Shown piece by piece: positions 10,411 to 19,267 of a stretch of DNA of 64,000 bases (its first letter is position 1; each line of letters opens with the position of its first letter). A program made the position numbers and the translations under genes. The notes beneath the pieces were generated by a model, which did not search any database, was not told the origin of the DNA, and saw only the letters and a list, made by a program, of their open reading frames with translations. This DNA is from Streptomyces klenkii (GTDB lineage: Bacteria; Actinomycetota; Actinomycetes; Streptomycetales; Streptomycetaceae), in assembly GCF_003626645.1 (NCBI RefSeq), contig NZ_RBAM01000004.1:372001-436000 (forward strand). The letters are read 5' to 3'.

Positions 10411-10884
10411 TCAGCGGATTCCCGGCCAGCCCTTCTCGGGCGTGCCGAGCAGGCGGGAGAACTTCTCCCAGCGCTCGATCTCGCAGCCGTTCGTCCGCTT
10501 GAAGTCCGCCCGCACGGGGCGGCCGGCCCACTGGCCGACGACCCGGGCCCGCTGCGGGCCGCCGTAGATCATCGTGCAGACGGTGCCGTCGGGCACGGGG
10601 GCGAACGGGTCCTTGCCCCAGGTGGTCTGGCCGTCGATCTGGTGGCAGGCCTCACGGGCGCGCGGGTGGGTGCCGCCGTCCGGATGGCAGTAGAGGTACG
10701 TGGAGGTCTGGCTGCCGTCGAATCTGCCGTTGTCGCTGATGATCACGGTGAGGTGGTCGAGGCCCTCGGGGTTCGCCGGGGGCATGGGGAGCCCGGCCGC
10801 CGGGGCGGCGGACGCGGAGGGGACGGCGAGCAGGGCCACCGGGGCGAGAGCGGCGGCGGCGAGGGCGATACGGCGGAGCAGCAT
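10411..10884 (-). CDS. SSI-type secreted subtilisin/protease inhibitor
   Basis: This 157-residue precursor carries a Sec signal peptide of about 27 residues (LAAAALAPVALLAVPSASA). It matches the Streptomyces subtilisin inhibitor family. Four cysteines (66, 80, 103, 134) fit the two family disulphides. The reactive loop reads C-T-M-I-Y at 103-107, so P1 is Met105 and P1' Ile106, in register with Cys-Pro-Met-Val of classical SSI. Such proteins inhibit secreted serine proteases outside the cell. I chose ATG 10884, with GGGAG eight bases upstream and an immediate signal peptide; a longer frame starts at 10950 but adds a non-signal extension. Confidence 0.9.
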   Translation of the reverse strand: MLLRRIALAAAALAPVALLAVPSASAAPAAGLPMPPANPEGLDHLTVIISDNGRFDGSQTSTYLYCHPDGGTHPRAREACHQIDGQTTWGKDPFAPVPDGTVCTMIYGGPQRARVVGQWAGRPVRADFKRTNGCEIERWEKFSRLLGTPEKGWPGIR

Positions 10885-10997
10885 GCGGGACTCCCGGGGG
10901 CAGGCGAGGCGGACCGGGGGGGGCGTGCGGGGCCCGGCCGGTCCCTTCACCCTTCTAACGCGCCGGGCGGCAACGCGTTGCGCTCCGGAAAACGTCT

Positions 10998-11027
10998 TTG
11001 CCCCGCCCGGTGAAAGCCCGGTACCGT
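10998..11027 (+). promoter_or_regulatory. Candidate tRNA-Ser promoter
   Basis: TTGCCC (10998-11003) and TACCGT (11022-11027) are separated by 18 bp and lie about 75 bp before tRNA-Ser. This fits a housekeeping sigma promoter. Confidence 0.5.
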
Positions 11028-11078
11028 AGGGGTGCGATTGGTGAGCGGCCGCGAGGTTGTGCCATCATCTGCATCGCA

Positions 11079-11100
11079 CCACCCGTGCACGCACGGGTGG
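11079..11100 (+). repeat. Inverted repeat in the tRNA-Ser leader
   Basis: A perfect 10-bp inverted repeat (CCACCCGTGC / GCACGGGTGG, 2-base centre) ends three bases before the mature 5' end of tRNA-Ser. It could form a hairpin in the precursor that guides RNase P, or be a protein site. Confidence 0.6.
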
Positions 11101-11103
11101 GCT

Positions 11104-11194
11104 GGAGGCGTCGCCTAGTCCGGTCTATGGCGCCGCACTGCTAATGCGGTTTGGGTCTTAAAGCCCATCGAGGGTTCAAATCCCTCCGCCTCCG
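11104..11194 (+). tRNA. tRNA-Ser (anticodon GCT)
   Basis: The 91-base class II tRNA has acceptor strands GGAGGCG / CGCCTCC, a long variable arm and the T-loop GGTTCAAAT. The anticodon GCT lies at 11140-11142 in the loop CTGCTAA and reads AGC/AGT serine codons. CCA is not encoded. Confidence 0.95.
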
Positions 11195-11204
11195 CACCAC
11201 CGGC

Positions 11205-11237
11205 AAGCCCCGGTCGTCCTTGAGACGGCCGGGGCTT
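11205..11237 (+). terminator. Terminator after tRNA-Ser
   Basis: A 9-bp stem AAGCCCCGG / CCGGGGCTT is extended by an inner CGTC/GACG stem and follows the tRNA by ten bases. Confidence 0.75.
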
Positions 11238-11474
11238 CCGCGTTGCCGGGCGGTGTTGCCGGGAGGTCCTTGCCCCGGACCTCTTGTCCCGGATCCCTTC
11301 TCCCGGGCCCTCGGAGGGCTTCCCTCCGGGGCTCCACGGGCTTCCCTCCGGAGGCCCTCCGAGCGGCGTTTTCGCAGGTCGGAGGGGATGCGGGGAATGG
11401 ATTTCGCGTCGCGGCGGAGTTCATGTAATGTTGTCCACGCAACGCCGACCGGCAAGAAAACGCCGGGAAGCCGA

Positions 11475-11547
11475 GCGCTCGTAGCTTAACGGATAGAGCA
11501 CTTGACTACGGATCAAGAGGTTGCAGGTTCGAATCCTGCCGAGCGCA
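11475..11547 (+). tRNA. tRNA-Arg (anticodon ACG)
   Basis: The 73-base tRNA has acceptor strands GCGCTCG / CGAGCGC and the anticodon loop CTACGGA. Its A34 must be deaminated to inosine to read CGC and CGA codons. The enzyme that does this, TadA, is encoded in the same window at 37155. CCA is not encoded. Confidence 0.95.
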
Positions 11548-11576
11548 CAGCCGGAAGTCCTCGGACTTTCGACCGT

Positions 11577-11650
11577 CGCGGGGTGGAGCAGCTCGGTAGC
11601 TCGCTGGGCTCATAACCCAGAGGTCGCAGGTTCAAATCCTGTCCCCGCTA
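11577..11650 (+). tRNA. Initiator tRNA-fMet (anticodon CAT)
   Basis: The sequence reads CGCGGGG at the 5' end against CCCCGCT-A at the 3' end, giving an unpaired C1:U72. Three consecutive G-C pairs (GGG/CCC) close the anticodon stem around CTCATAA. Both features are hallmarks of an initiator rather than an elongator methionine tRNA. It is 74 bases without CCA. Confidence 0.93.
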
Positions 11651-11830
11651 CTAATCCGCAGGCCCGGTACCTCAGGTACCGGGCCTGCGGCGTATCTGCG
11701 TACCAGTGCGACGGCGTAGTGGTGCACCGACCCTATGCGGAGTCCTCCGTCCCGGTTGAGTGCGTGATTCTCAGGAGAATCACAGAGAGCCGAAAGCTCC
11801 CTCTCACGCGCCGCTCGCACCCTCGTCCCC

Positions 11831-12595
11831 ATGACGGCCGACCCCTTCCTCCCTCCAGCCCCTCCCGCCACCGCCCCCGCACCCCTTCTGCGGGAGGACG
11901 GCACGCCCGTCCGCGTCCTGGTCGTGGACGACGAGGCGTCGCTGGCCGAGCTCCTCTGCCTCGCCCTGCGCTACGAGGGCTGGGACGTGCGGTCCGCCGC
12001 GGACGGCGCCGAGGCCGTACGGGTCGCGCGGGACTTCGGGCCGGACGCCGTCGTGCTGGACGTGATGCTGCCCGACCTGGACGGGCTGACCGTGCTGGGC
12101 CGGCTGCGCCGCGAACGCGCCGACGTCCCCGTGCTCTTCCTCACCGCCAAGGACTCCGTCGAGGACCGCATCGCCGGGCTCACCGCCGGCGGCGACGACT
12201 ACGTGACCAAGCCGTTCAGCCTGGAGGAGGTCGTCGCCCGGCTGCGCGGGCTGCTGCGCCGGGCCCGCGCCGTCGCGCCGCGCCCCGGCTCCGTCCTCAC
12301 CGTGGGCGACCTGGTCCTGGACGAGGACAGCCACGAGGTCTCGCGCGGCGGCACCGACATCCACCTCACCGCGACCGAGTTCGAGCTGCTGCGCTTCCTC
12401 ATGCGCAACCCGCGGCGGGTGCTCAGCAAGCCGCAGATCCTCGACCGCGTCTGGTCGTACGACTTCGGCGGGCAGGCCAACGTCGTCGAGCTCTACATCT
12501 CGTACCTGCGGCGGAAGATCGACGCCGGGCGCGAGCCGATGATCCACACGCGGCGGGGCGTCGGCTACCTCATCAAGCCGGCCGCTCCGGCGTGA
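11831..12595 (+). CDS. OmpR-family response regulator
   Basis: This 254-residue protein has an N-terminal receiver domain with the acidic pair Asp33-Asp34, phosphoacceptor Asp77 (VVLDVMLPDLDG) and Lys127 (YVTKPF). A C-terminal winged helix follows (VLSKPQILDRVW ... VVELYISYLRRKID ... RRGVGYLIK). It overlaps the downstream histidine-kinase gene by four bases (GTGA) and is its obvious partner. No good Shine-Dalgarno sequence precedes the ATG. The target genes are unknown, though two glycosyltransferase genes follow. Confidence 0.93.
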   Translation: MTADPFLPPAPPATAPAPLLREDGTPVRVLVVDDEASLAELLCLALRYEGWDVRSAADGAEAVRVARDFGPDAVVLDVMLPDLDGLTVLGRLRRERADVPVLFLTAKDSVEDRIAGLTAGGDDYVTKPFSLEEVVARLRGLLRRARAVAPRPGSVLTVGDLVLDEDSHEVSRGGTDIHLTATEFELLRFLMRNPRRVLSKPQILDRVWSYDFGGQANVVELYISYLRRKIDAGREPMIHTRRGVGYLIKPAAPA

Positions 12596-14187
12596 GCCCG
12601 GCGCTGCCCGCCCGGCCGCGCCCGCGTTCGCGTCCCCGCACGCTGCGCACGCGGCTCGTGCTGTCGACCGGCATGCTGGTCGCCGTCGTGTGCGCGGTGA
12701 TCGGCACGGTCACGGCCATCGTGCTGCGCAGCTACCTGTACGGGCAGCTCGACGGGCAACTGGGGGAAGTGGTGCGGCGGGCCGCGGCGCCCCGGCCGCC
12801 GGACCTGCGGCGCGGCGGCCCGCTGAGCTTCGTGCAGGGCGGGGGCCAGCCCATCGGCACCGTCGGTGCGCTGACCGGGGACGACGGGCGGGTCACCGAC
12901 TCCGCCGTCAGCACGTCCCCGCGCACCTGGCACGGCGACGGCGACCCCCTGCGCGAGCCGCTGACCGCCGCCCAGAGCGACGCCCTCGCGCGGCTGCCCC
13001 GCGACGGGCGGCCCCACGACGTCGGCCTGCCCGGGCGGGGGGACTACCGCGCCCGGTCCGTCACCGCGCCGGACGGCACGACGTACCTGGTCGGCATCCC
13101 GACCACGAGCGTCCAGGAGACCCTCGACACGCTGATCGTGGTGGAGGTGTGCGTCACCGCCGCCGGCCTCGTGGCGGCCGGGATCGCCGCCGCCGCGACC
13201 GTACGGCTCGCGCTGGGGCCGCTGCGGCGGGTCGCGGCGACCGCGACCCGGGTCTCCGAACTCCCCCTGCACCAGGGTGAAGTGGCGCTGCACGAGCGCG
13301 TACCGGAGGCGGAGGCCGATCCGCGGACCGAGGTGGGGCAGGTCGGCGCGGCGCTCAACCGCATGCTGGGGCACGTGGGTTCGGCGCTGACGGTACGTCA
13401 GGAGAGTGAGACGCGGGTGCGACAGTTCGTCGCGGACGCCAGTCACGAGCTGCGGACGCCGCTGGCGTCCATCCTGGGATACGCGGAGCTCACGCGGCGG
13501 ACGGGGGCGGGTGCGGGGACGGGTTCGGGCGACGGTGGTGAGGCGATCGGGCCGCGTACGCGGCACGCGCTCGGCCGCATCGAGTCCGAGGCGCGCCGCA
13601 TGACCGGCCTGGTGGAGGACCTGCTGCTGCTCGCCCGCCTGGACACCGGCCGCCGCCCGCAGGCGTTCGCGGACCTCGACCTCTCTCCGCTCGTGGTCGA
13701 CGCCGTGAGCGACGCGCGGGCGGCCGGGCCGGGGCACGTGTGGCGGATGGACCTGCCGGCCGAGCCGGTGGCCGTACGGGGCGATGCCGCCCGGCTGCAC
13801 CAGGTGCTCGTCAACCTGCTGGCCAACGCGCGGACGCACACGCCGGCGGGGACGACGGTGACGGCGCGGGCTGCCTCCCGCGAGGGGTGGGCGGTGGTGT
13901 CGGTCGAGGACGACGGGCCGGGCATTCCCGCGGAGTTGCTGCCGCATGTGTTCGAGCGGTTCGCGCGGGGGGACGCGTCCCGGTCCAGGGCGGCGGGGGG
14001 ATCCGGGCTGGGGCTGGCGATCGTGCGGGCGGTTGTGGCGGCGCATGGGGGTGAGGTGGGCGTGCAGAGTGCGGCTGGGCGGACCGTTTTCACGGTCAGG
14101 CTGCCGGTTCGGCACCGCCGGGTTGCGCCGCCGGGGCTGAGCGCCGTTGCGGCGGGGGAGATTCCCCTGACCCGCCCCTTCCCGTAA
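12592..14187 (+). CDS. Sensor histidine kinase, partner of the OmpR-type regulator
   Basis: This 531-residue membrane kinase has one transmembrane segment at about 21-46 and a second at about 180-206, bounding an extracytoplasmic sensor domain. A HAMP linker follows, then the H-box ASHELRTPL with His285. The HATPase motifs are NLLANARTHTP, DDGPGIP and GSGLGLAIV. The GTG start overlaps the regulator stop codon (GTGA at 12592-12595), so translation is coupled. The signal sensed cannot be read from sequence. Confidence 0.93.
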   Translation: MSPALPARPRPRSRPRTLRTRLVLSTGMLVAVVCAVIGTVTAIVLRSYLYGQLDGQLGEVVRRAAAPRPPDLRRGGPLSFVQGGGQPIGTVGALTGDDGRVTDSAVSTSPRTWHGDGDPLREPLTAAQSDALARLPRDGRPHDVGLPGRGDYRARSVTAPDGTTYLVGIPTTSVQETLDTLIVVEVCVTAAGLVAAGIAAAATVRLALGPLRRVAATATRVSELPLHQGEVALHERVPEAEADPRTEVGQVGAALNRMLGHVGSALTVRQESETRVRQFVADASHELRTPLASILGYAELTRRTGAGAGTGSGDGGEAIGPRTRHALGRIESEARRMTGLVEDLLLLARLDTGRRPQAFADLDLSPLVVDAVSDARAAGPGHVWRMDLPAEPVAVRGDAARLHQVLVNLLANARTHTPAGTTVTARAASREGWAVVSVEDDGPGIPAELLPHVFERFARGDASRSRAAGGSGLGLAIVRAVVAAHGGEVGVQSAAGRTVFTVRLPVRHRRVAPPGLSAVAAGEIPLTRPFP

Positions 14188-14205
14188 CCGGGGGCAAGCC
14201 CCCGG
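14188..14205 (+). terminator. Hairpin after the two-component operon
   Basis: The perfect inverted repeat CCGGGGGC / GCCCCCGG, with AA at its centre, starts right at the kinase stop codon. It has no T-tract, so it may be a weak terminator or an mRNA-stabilising hairpin. Confidence 0.5.
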
Positions 14206-14316
14206 ACCCCCCAGGGGCGTTGGGGGCCGGGTGGCCGGGGGTCCGTGCCGGCATTCACAGGCGGTGCACAGGGCTTCCACACGTCCGCGACAGCGGGCCC
14301 GGCGAGGGTCGGCGGC

Positions 14317-15633
14317 ATGACTGAGGCCACTCGGCAACCACTCCCGGCCCGCGCACCCCTGCCCCCGCAGGGGATCGTGCTCGACGTCGTGATCCCCGTC
14401 CACAACGAGGAGGACGACCTGGAGGCGTGCGTGCGCCGGCTGCACGCGCACCTCACGGCGACGTTCCCGTACGGGTTCCGGATCACCGTCGCGGACAACG
14501 CGAGCACCGACCGCACCCCCGAGGTCTCCGCCCTGCTGGACGACGCCCTCGACGAGGTGACCGCCGTCCGGCTGGAGGAGAAGGGCCGCGGGCGGGCGCT
14601 GCGCACCGTCTGGTCGATGTCCGAGGCGCCCGTGCTCGCCTACATGGACGTCGACCTGTCCACCGACCTCAACGCCTTGCTCCCGCTGGTCGCCCCGCTC
14701 ATCTCCGGCCACTCCGACCTGGCCATAGGGACGCGGCTCGCGGGCGGTTCGCGCGTCGTGCGCGGGCCGAAGCGGGAGTTCATCTCGCGCGCGTACAACG
14801 TCCTGCTGCGGACGGGGCTCGCGGCGCGGTTCTCGGACGCGCAGTGCGGGTTCAAGGCGGTGCGCCAGGACGTCGCCGAGCGGCTGCTGCCGCTGGTCGA
14901 GGACTCGGGGTGGTTCTTCGACACGGAGCTGCTGGTGCTGGCCGAGCGGGCGGGGCTGCGGATCCACGAGGTGCCGGTGGACTGGGTCGACGACCCGGAC
15001 AGCTCCGTGCACATCGTCCGCACGGCGACCGAGGACCTGCGCGGCGTGTGGCGCGTGGGGCGGGCGCTCGCCACGGGGGCGCTGCCGCTGGACCGGCTGC
15101 GCCGCCCCTTCGGCGACGACCCGCGCGACCGGGCCGTGGCGGGGGTGCCGCGGGGGCTGGCCCGGCAGGTGCTGGGCTTCTGCGCCGTGGGCGTGCTCAG
15201 TACGGGCTTCTACCTCGCGCTGTACTCGCTGCTGCGGGCGGTCACGGGCCCGCAGGAGGCGAACGCGGCCGCGCTGCTGCTGTCCGCCCTCGCCAACACC
15301 GCGGCCAACCGGCGCCTGACCTTCGGGGTGCGGGGCCGGGACCGGGCGGTCCGGCAGCAGGCGCAGGGCCTGGTGGTCTTCGCCATCGGCCTGGCCCTCA
15401 CCAGCGGTTCGCTCGCCGCACTGCACGCGGCGGGCGGCTCCCCCACCCACGGCGCGGAACTCTCCGTTCTCATCACGGCCAACCTGGCGGCGACGGTGCT
15501 GCGGTTCCTGCTGCTGCGGGCGTGGGTCTTCCCGGCGGACCGGACGACGGCGCAGGCGCCCTCCGCGACGGCGACACCTTCTGCGGCAGCCCCGGCTCCG
15601 GCCCCCGCCCCTGCGACAAGGAACGATCGATGA
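14317..15633 (+). CDS. GT2 glycosyltransferase with C-terminal GtrA membrane domain
   Basis: This 438-residue protein joins an inverting GT2 (dolichyl-phosphate-mannose-synthase-like) domain at about 20-260, with VVIPVHNEEDDL and the metal site YMDVDLSTD, to a four-helix GtrA-like membrane domain at about 275-410. Such enzymes load a sugar from a nucleotide donor onto polyprenyl phosphate and help flip it. The next gene, a GT39/ArnT-like transferase that uses polyprenyl-phosphate sugars, starts in a four-base overlap, so the pair very likely forms one pathway for an extracytoplasmic glycan. The ATG at 14317 has GAGGG upstream; a longer frame from 14245 is less likely. Confidence 0.87.
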   Translation: MTEATRQPLPARAPLPPQGIVLDVVIPVHNEEDDLEACVRRLHAHLTATFPYGFRITVADNASTDRTPEVSALLDDALDEVTAVRLEEKGRGRALRTVWSMSEAPVLAYMDVDLSTDLNALLPLVAPLISGHSDLAIGTRLAGGSRVVRGPKREFISRAYNVLLRTGLAARFSDAQCGFKAVRQDVAERLLPLVEDSGWFFDTELLVLAERAGLRIHEVPVDWVDDPDSSVHIVRTATEDLRGVWRVGRALATGALPLDRLRRPFGDDPRDRAVAGVPRGLARQVLGFCAVGVLSTGFYLALYSLLRAVTGPQEANAAALLLSALANTAANRRLTFGVRGRDRAVRQQAQGLVVFAIGLALTSGSLAALHAAGGSPTHGAELSVLITANLAATVLRFLLLRAWVFPADRTTAQAPSATATPSAAAPAPAPAPATRNDR

Positions 15634-17681
15634 CCATCACCACGACGAAGGCCGCGCGGCTACGGATCGCGGCGCTGCTCGCCGTCACCGGCGCGCTCTA
15701 CCTCTGGGACCTGGGCGCGTCCGGCTACGCGAACCAGTTCTACGCCGCCGCCGCGCAGGCGGGCGGCGCGAGCTGGAAGGCGTTCTTCTTCGGCGCGTCC
15801 GACGCCGCCGGGGCGATCACCGTCGACAAGCCGCCCGCCGCGCTCTGGCCGATGGGCCTGTCCGTACGGCTCTTCGGGCTCGGCTCGTGGGCGGTCCTCG
15901 TGCCCGAGGCGCTGATGGGCGTGGCGGCGGTGGGGGTGCTGTACGCGGCGGTGCGACGGCACTTCGGCGAGGCGGCCGGGCTGCTGGCGGGGGCGGCGTT
16001 CGCGCTGACACCCGTTGCCGCGCTGATGTTCCGCTTCGACAACCCCGACGCGCTGCTGTGCCTGCTGATGGTGTGCGCCGTGGCGTGCGTCCTGCGCGCG
16101 CTGGAGGCGGGCCGGACGGCGTGGCTGCTCCTGGCGGGGCTCTGCTTCGGCCTGGCGTTCCTCACCAAGACGCTGCAAGCGTGGCTGATCCTGCCGCCGC
16201 TCGCCGTGCTGTACGCGGTCTGCGCGCCGGGCAGGCCGCTGCGGCGCGTGGGGCAGCTGCTGCTCGCCGGGCTGGTGACCGTCGTCTCCGGCGGCTGGTG
16301 GGTCGCCGTGGTCGAGCTGTGGCCGGCGGGCTCGCGCCCGTACATCGGCGGCTCGCAGCACAACAGCTTCCTCGAACTCACCTTCGGCTACAACGGACTC
16401 GGCCGCATCAACGGCAACGAGACCGGGAGCGTGGGCGGCGGCGGGCACGGGCCCGGCGGGGGCGGCGGCGGTCGCTGGGGCGACACCGGCATCCTGCGGC
16501 TGTTCGGCTCCGACATGGGCGGTCAGATCGCCTGGCTGCTGCCGGCGGCGTTCGCGCTGCTGGTGGCCGGGCTGGTGCTGACCCGGCGCGCGGGCCGTAC
16601 GGACATCCGCCGGGCGGCGTTCCTGGCGTGGGGCGGGGCGATGCTGATGACCTTCGGGGTCTTCAGCTTCATGTCCGGGATCTTCCACCAGTACTACAAC
16701 ATCGCGCTCGCGCCCTATGTGGCCGCGCTGATCGGCATGGGGGCCGTACTGCTGTGGGAGCGGCGGGCGTTCGCCGTGCTGGCGGCGGTGGTGGCGGGGA
16801 CGGGCGGCTGGGCGTACGTGCTCCTGGACCGTACGCCGCAGTGGCTGCCGTGGCTGAAGTGGGCGGTGCTGCTGGGCGGGGTCGTGGCGGGGTGCGCGTT
16901 GCTGGGGGCAAGGCGGGGTCCTGTTGCGCGTGTTGCTGTTGCGCTGTCCGTGACGAGTGCGCTCGCGGCGCCGCTGGCGTACACGCTGAACACGGTGCGG
17001 ACGCCGCACGGTGGATCCATCGTGACGGCGGGGCCGGCCGTGAAGGGCGCGGGGCGCTTCGGTGGCGGTGGCGCGCGGATGGCGGGGCGGGACGAGCGGT
17101 TCGGCGGGCAGAAGGGGGCGCCCGGGGGGCGTGGTGCGTGGGGCGTGCCCGGGGGGCGTGGGCCCGGCGGGCCTGGTGGGCCTGCGGGACCTGGTGGGCC
17201 TGCCGGGCCGATGGGGAAGCAGCCACGGGGTGAGCGTGCTTCCGGCGCTCCGGGCGGTCCCGGCGGCCCCGGTGGAGGCATGGGCGGGCTCCTCGGCGGT
17301 TCGCGGGTGAGTGCCGCCGCGGCGGCCGCGGTGAAGAAGGACGCGTCGGAGTACCGGTGGGCGGCGGCCGCGGTCGGCTCGCAGAACGCGGCGAGCTACC
17401 AGCTCGCCACCCAGGTGCCGGTGATGGCGGTCGGCGGCTTCAACGGGAGCGATCCGTCGCCGACGCTGCGGCAGTTCGAGGCGTACGTGAAGGCGGGCAA
17501 GGTGCACTACTTCATCGCCGCGGGGAGCGGGGAGATGCGCGGCGGCGGGCGCGGAGGGACGGAGTCCGCCTCGGCCGGGATCGCGGCGTGGGCGGCGGCG
17601 CACTTCACGAAGGTCACGGTCGGCGGGGCGGTGCTCTACGACCTGACGCGGCCGGTGGAGGGCCCGGCGGGAGGCTCGTAG
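15630..17681 (+). CDS. ArnT/GT39-like membrane glycosyltransferase with Gly-rich insert
   Basis: This 683-residue protein has about ten to twelve membrane segments and the first-loop motif VDKPP, characteristic of polyprenyl-phosphate-sugar-dependent glycosyltransferases. The start overlaps the upstream GT2 stop (ATGA). Residues 268-285 hold a glycine-rich insert (SVGGGGHGPGGGGGG). After the last membrane helix, about residues 470-555 form a collagen-like Gly-Gly-Pro/Gly-Pro-Ala linker. It leads to a C-terminal extracytoplasmic domain of about 120 residues (ASYQLATQVPVMAVGGFNG ... KVHYFIAAGSG). The sugar and acceptor are unknown. Confidence 0.85.
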   Translation: MTITTTKAARLRIAALLAVTGALYLWDLGASGYANQFYAAAAQAGGASWKAFFFGASDAAGAITVDKPPAALWPMGLSVRLFGLGSWAVLVPEALMGVAAVGVLYAAVRRHFGEAAGLLAGAAFALTPVAALMFRFDNPDALLCLLMVCAVACVLRALEAGRTAWLLLAGLCFGLAFLTKTLQAWLILPPLAVLYAVCAPGRPLRRVGQLLLAGLVTVVSGGWWVAVVELWPAGSRPYIGGSQHNSFLELTFGYNGLGRINGNETGSVGGGGHGPGGGGGGRWGDTGILRLFGSDMGGQIAWLLPAAFALLVAGLVLTRRAGRTDIRRAAFLAWGGAMLMTFGVFSFMSGIFHQYYNIALAPYVAALIGMGAVLLWERRAFAVLAAVVAGTGGWAYVLLDRTPQWLPWLKWAVLLGGVVAGCALLGARRGPVARVAVALSVTSALAAPLAYTLNTVRTPHGGSIVTAGPAVKGAGRFGGGGARMAGRDERFGGQKGAPGGRGAWGVPGGRGPGGPGGPAGPGGPAGPMGKQPRGERASGAPGGPGGPGGGMGGLLGGSRVSAAAAAAVKKDASEYRWAAAAVGSQNAASYQLATQVPVMAVGGFNGSDPSPTLRQFEAYVKAGKVHYFIAAGSGEMRGGGRGGTESASAGIAAWAAAHFTKVTVGGAVLYDLTRPVEGPAGGS

Positions 17682-17710
17682 GAAAACTTGCTTGTACGGC
17701 GTAGAGGAGT

Positions 17711-17754
17711 CCTTGTACGGTGTACGCCGACACCGAGTCGTACACCGTACAAGG
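17711..17754. promoter_or_regulatory. Long inverted-repeat operator before the MFS gene
   Basis: Perfect 16-bp arms CCTTGTACGGTGTACG (17711-17726) and CGTACACCGTACAAGG (17739-17754) flank a 12-bp spacer. Each arm contains GTAC-GGT-GTAC. A third, partial copy (CTTGTACGGCGTA) lies at 17691-17703. The site ends 10 bp before the MFS start and is a likely target of the TetR protein encoded at 19755. Confidence 0.75.
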
Positions 17755-17764
17755 GGGATCTCAC

Positions 17765-19267
17765 ATGACCGCGCCGACCAAGGAATCACCAAGCGCCGCG
17801 GAGGAGGCGCCGCAGCGCAACCCCACGCGCTGGCTGGTGCTCGGCGTGATCTGCCTCGCCCAGCTCACCGTGCTGCTGGACAACACGGTGCTCACCGTCG
17901 CCATCCCGTCCCTCACCGAGGAGATGGGTGCCGCGACGTCCGACGTCCAGTGGATGATCAACGCGTACTCGCTGGTCCAGGCCGGGCTGCTGCTCACCGC
18001 GGGCAGCGCCGCCGACCGCTACGGGCGCAAGAAGCTGCTCGCCGTCGGGCTCGCGCTCTTCGGGATCGGCTCGCTCGGCGGGGCCCTGTCCGAGACGACC
18101 GGGCAGCTGATCGCCGCGCGGGCCGGCATGGGCATCGGCGGTGCGCTGCTGATGACCACGACCCTCGCCGTCATCGTCCAGGTCTTCGACGAGGCCGAGC
18201 GGACGAAGGCGATCGGGCTGTGGGGCGCGGTGAGCTCGCTCGGCTTCGCCGCCGGGCCGCTGATCGGCGGGGCGCTCCTCAACCACTTCTGGTGGGGCTC
18301 GATCTTCCTGATCAACTTGCCGGTGGCGCTGCTCGGCCTGCTGGCCGTCCTCAAGTGGGTGCCGGAGTCCAAGAACCCGGCCGGTGAGCGGCCCGACCTG
18401 CTCGGTGCGCTGCTGTCCACGATCGGCATGACCGGGGTGACCTTCGCGATCATCTCGGGGCCGGGGCACGGCTGGACGTCCGGGCGGGTGCTGGTCTCCG
18501 CGGGGGTGGGCGTGGTCGTGCTGGCCGCGTTCGCGGTGTGGGAGCGGCGGGCACCCTACCCGATGCTCGACATGTCGTTCTTCCGCAACCGGCGCTTCGT
18601 GGGCGCGGTCTCCGGCTCCATCCTCGTCGCCTTCGGCATGGGCGGGTCCTTCTTCCTGCTCACGCAGCACCTCCAGCTCGTGCTCGGCTACGACCCGCTG
18701 GAGACCGGTCTGCGGATGTCGCCGCTCGCGCTCGTCATCGTCGTCCTCAACCTCACCGGGGTCGGGGCGCGGCTCCTGCCGAAGGTCGGCACGCCCGTCT
18801 CCATCGCCGGCGGCATGGGGCTGCTCGCGGCGGGGCTCGCGGCGATCGCGGTGCTGGGCGCCGACGGGTACGGCGGGATGCTCTTCGGGCTCGTGCTGAT
18901 GGGTGTCGGCATCGCGCTGTCCATGCCCGCCATGGCCACGGCGATCATGTCCGCGATCCCGCCGGAGAAGGCGGGCGTCGGCGCCGGCGTCAACGGCACG
19001 CTCCAGGAGTGCGGCAACGGGCTGGGCGTCGCGGTGCTGGGCGCCGTCCTCAACTCGCGCTTCGCGGCGCTGGTCCCCGCGGTGGCCGCGGGGGCGGGGT
19101 CGCTGCCGGCGGCGCTGGCCTCCGCGCGGACGGACGCGCAGCGGGACGCGATCGCGGACGCGTTCGCCACGGGCGTCCACACCAGCCAGCTGGTCGGCGC
19201 CGCGGCGGTCCTCGCGGGCGGCCTCACCGCGGCGCTCCTCCTGCGGCGAGCGGAACGCGCGGAGTAG
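17765..19267 (+). CDS. MFS drug exporter (DHA2, EmrB/QacA type)
   Basis: This 500-residue protein has the features of 14-segment proton-driven exporters: the first-helix motif LDNTVLTVAIPSL (motif D1), loop motif GSAADRYGRKK, and motif C-like sequence in segment five (GFAAGPLIGGALL). The ATG is preceded by GGGGGA. A long palindromic operator lies just upstream and a TetR gene follows about 490 bp downstream on the same strand. Substrate unknown. Confidence 0.9.
   Translation: MTAPTKESPSAAEEAPQRNPTRWLVLGVICLAQLTVLLDNTVLTVAIPSLTEEMGAATSDVQWMINAYSLVQAGLLLTAGSAADRYGRKKLLAVGLALFGIGSLGGALSETTGQLIAARAGMGIGGALLMTTTLAVIVQVFDEAERTKAIGLWGAVSSLGFAAGPLIGGALLNHFWWGSIFLINLPVALLGLLAVLKWVPESKNPAGERPDLLGALLSTIGMTGVTFAIISGPGHGWTSGRVLVSAGVGVVVLAAFAVWERRAPYPMLDMSFFRNRRFVGAVSGSILVAFGMGGSFFLLTQHLQLVLGYDPLETGLRMSPLALVIVVLNLTGVGARLLPKVGTPVSIAGGMGLLAAGLAAIAVLGADGYGGMLFGLVLMGVGIALSMPAMATAIMSAIPPEKAGVGAGVNGTLQECGNGLGVAVLGAVLNSRFAALVPAVAAGAGSLPAALASARTDAQRDAIADAFATGVHTSQLVGAAAVLAGGLTAALLLRRAERAE

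Noticed and set aside
12565..15450. Long minus-strand open frame opposite the two-component and glycosyltransferase genes
   Set aside because: It has no domains and no ribosome-binding site and is fully explained as a shadow of three recognised plus-strand genes.
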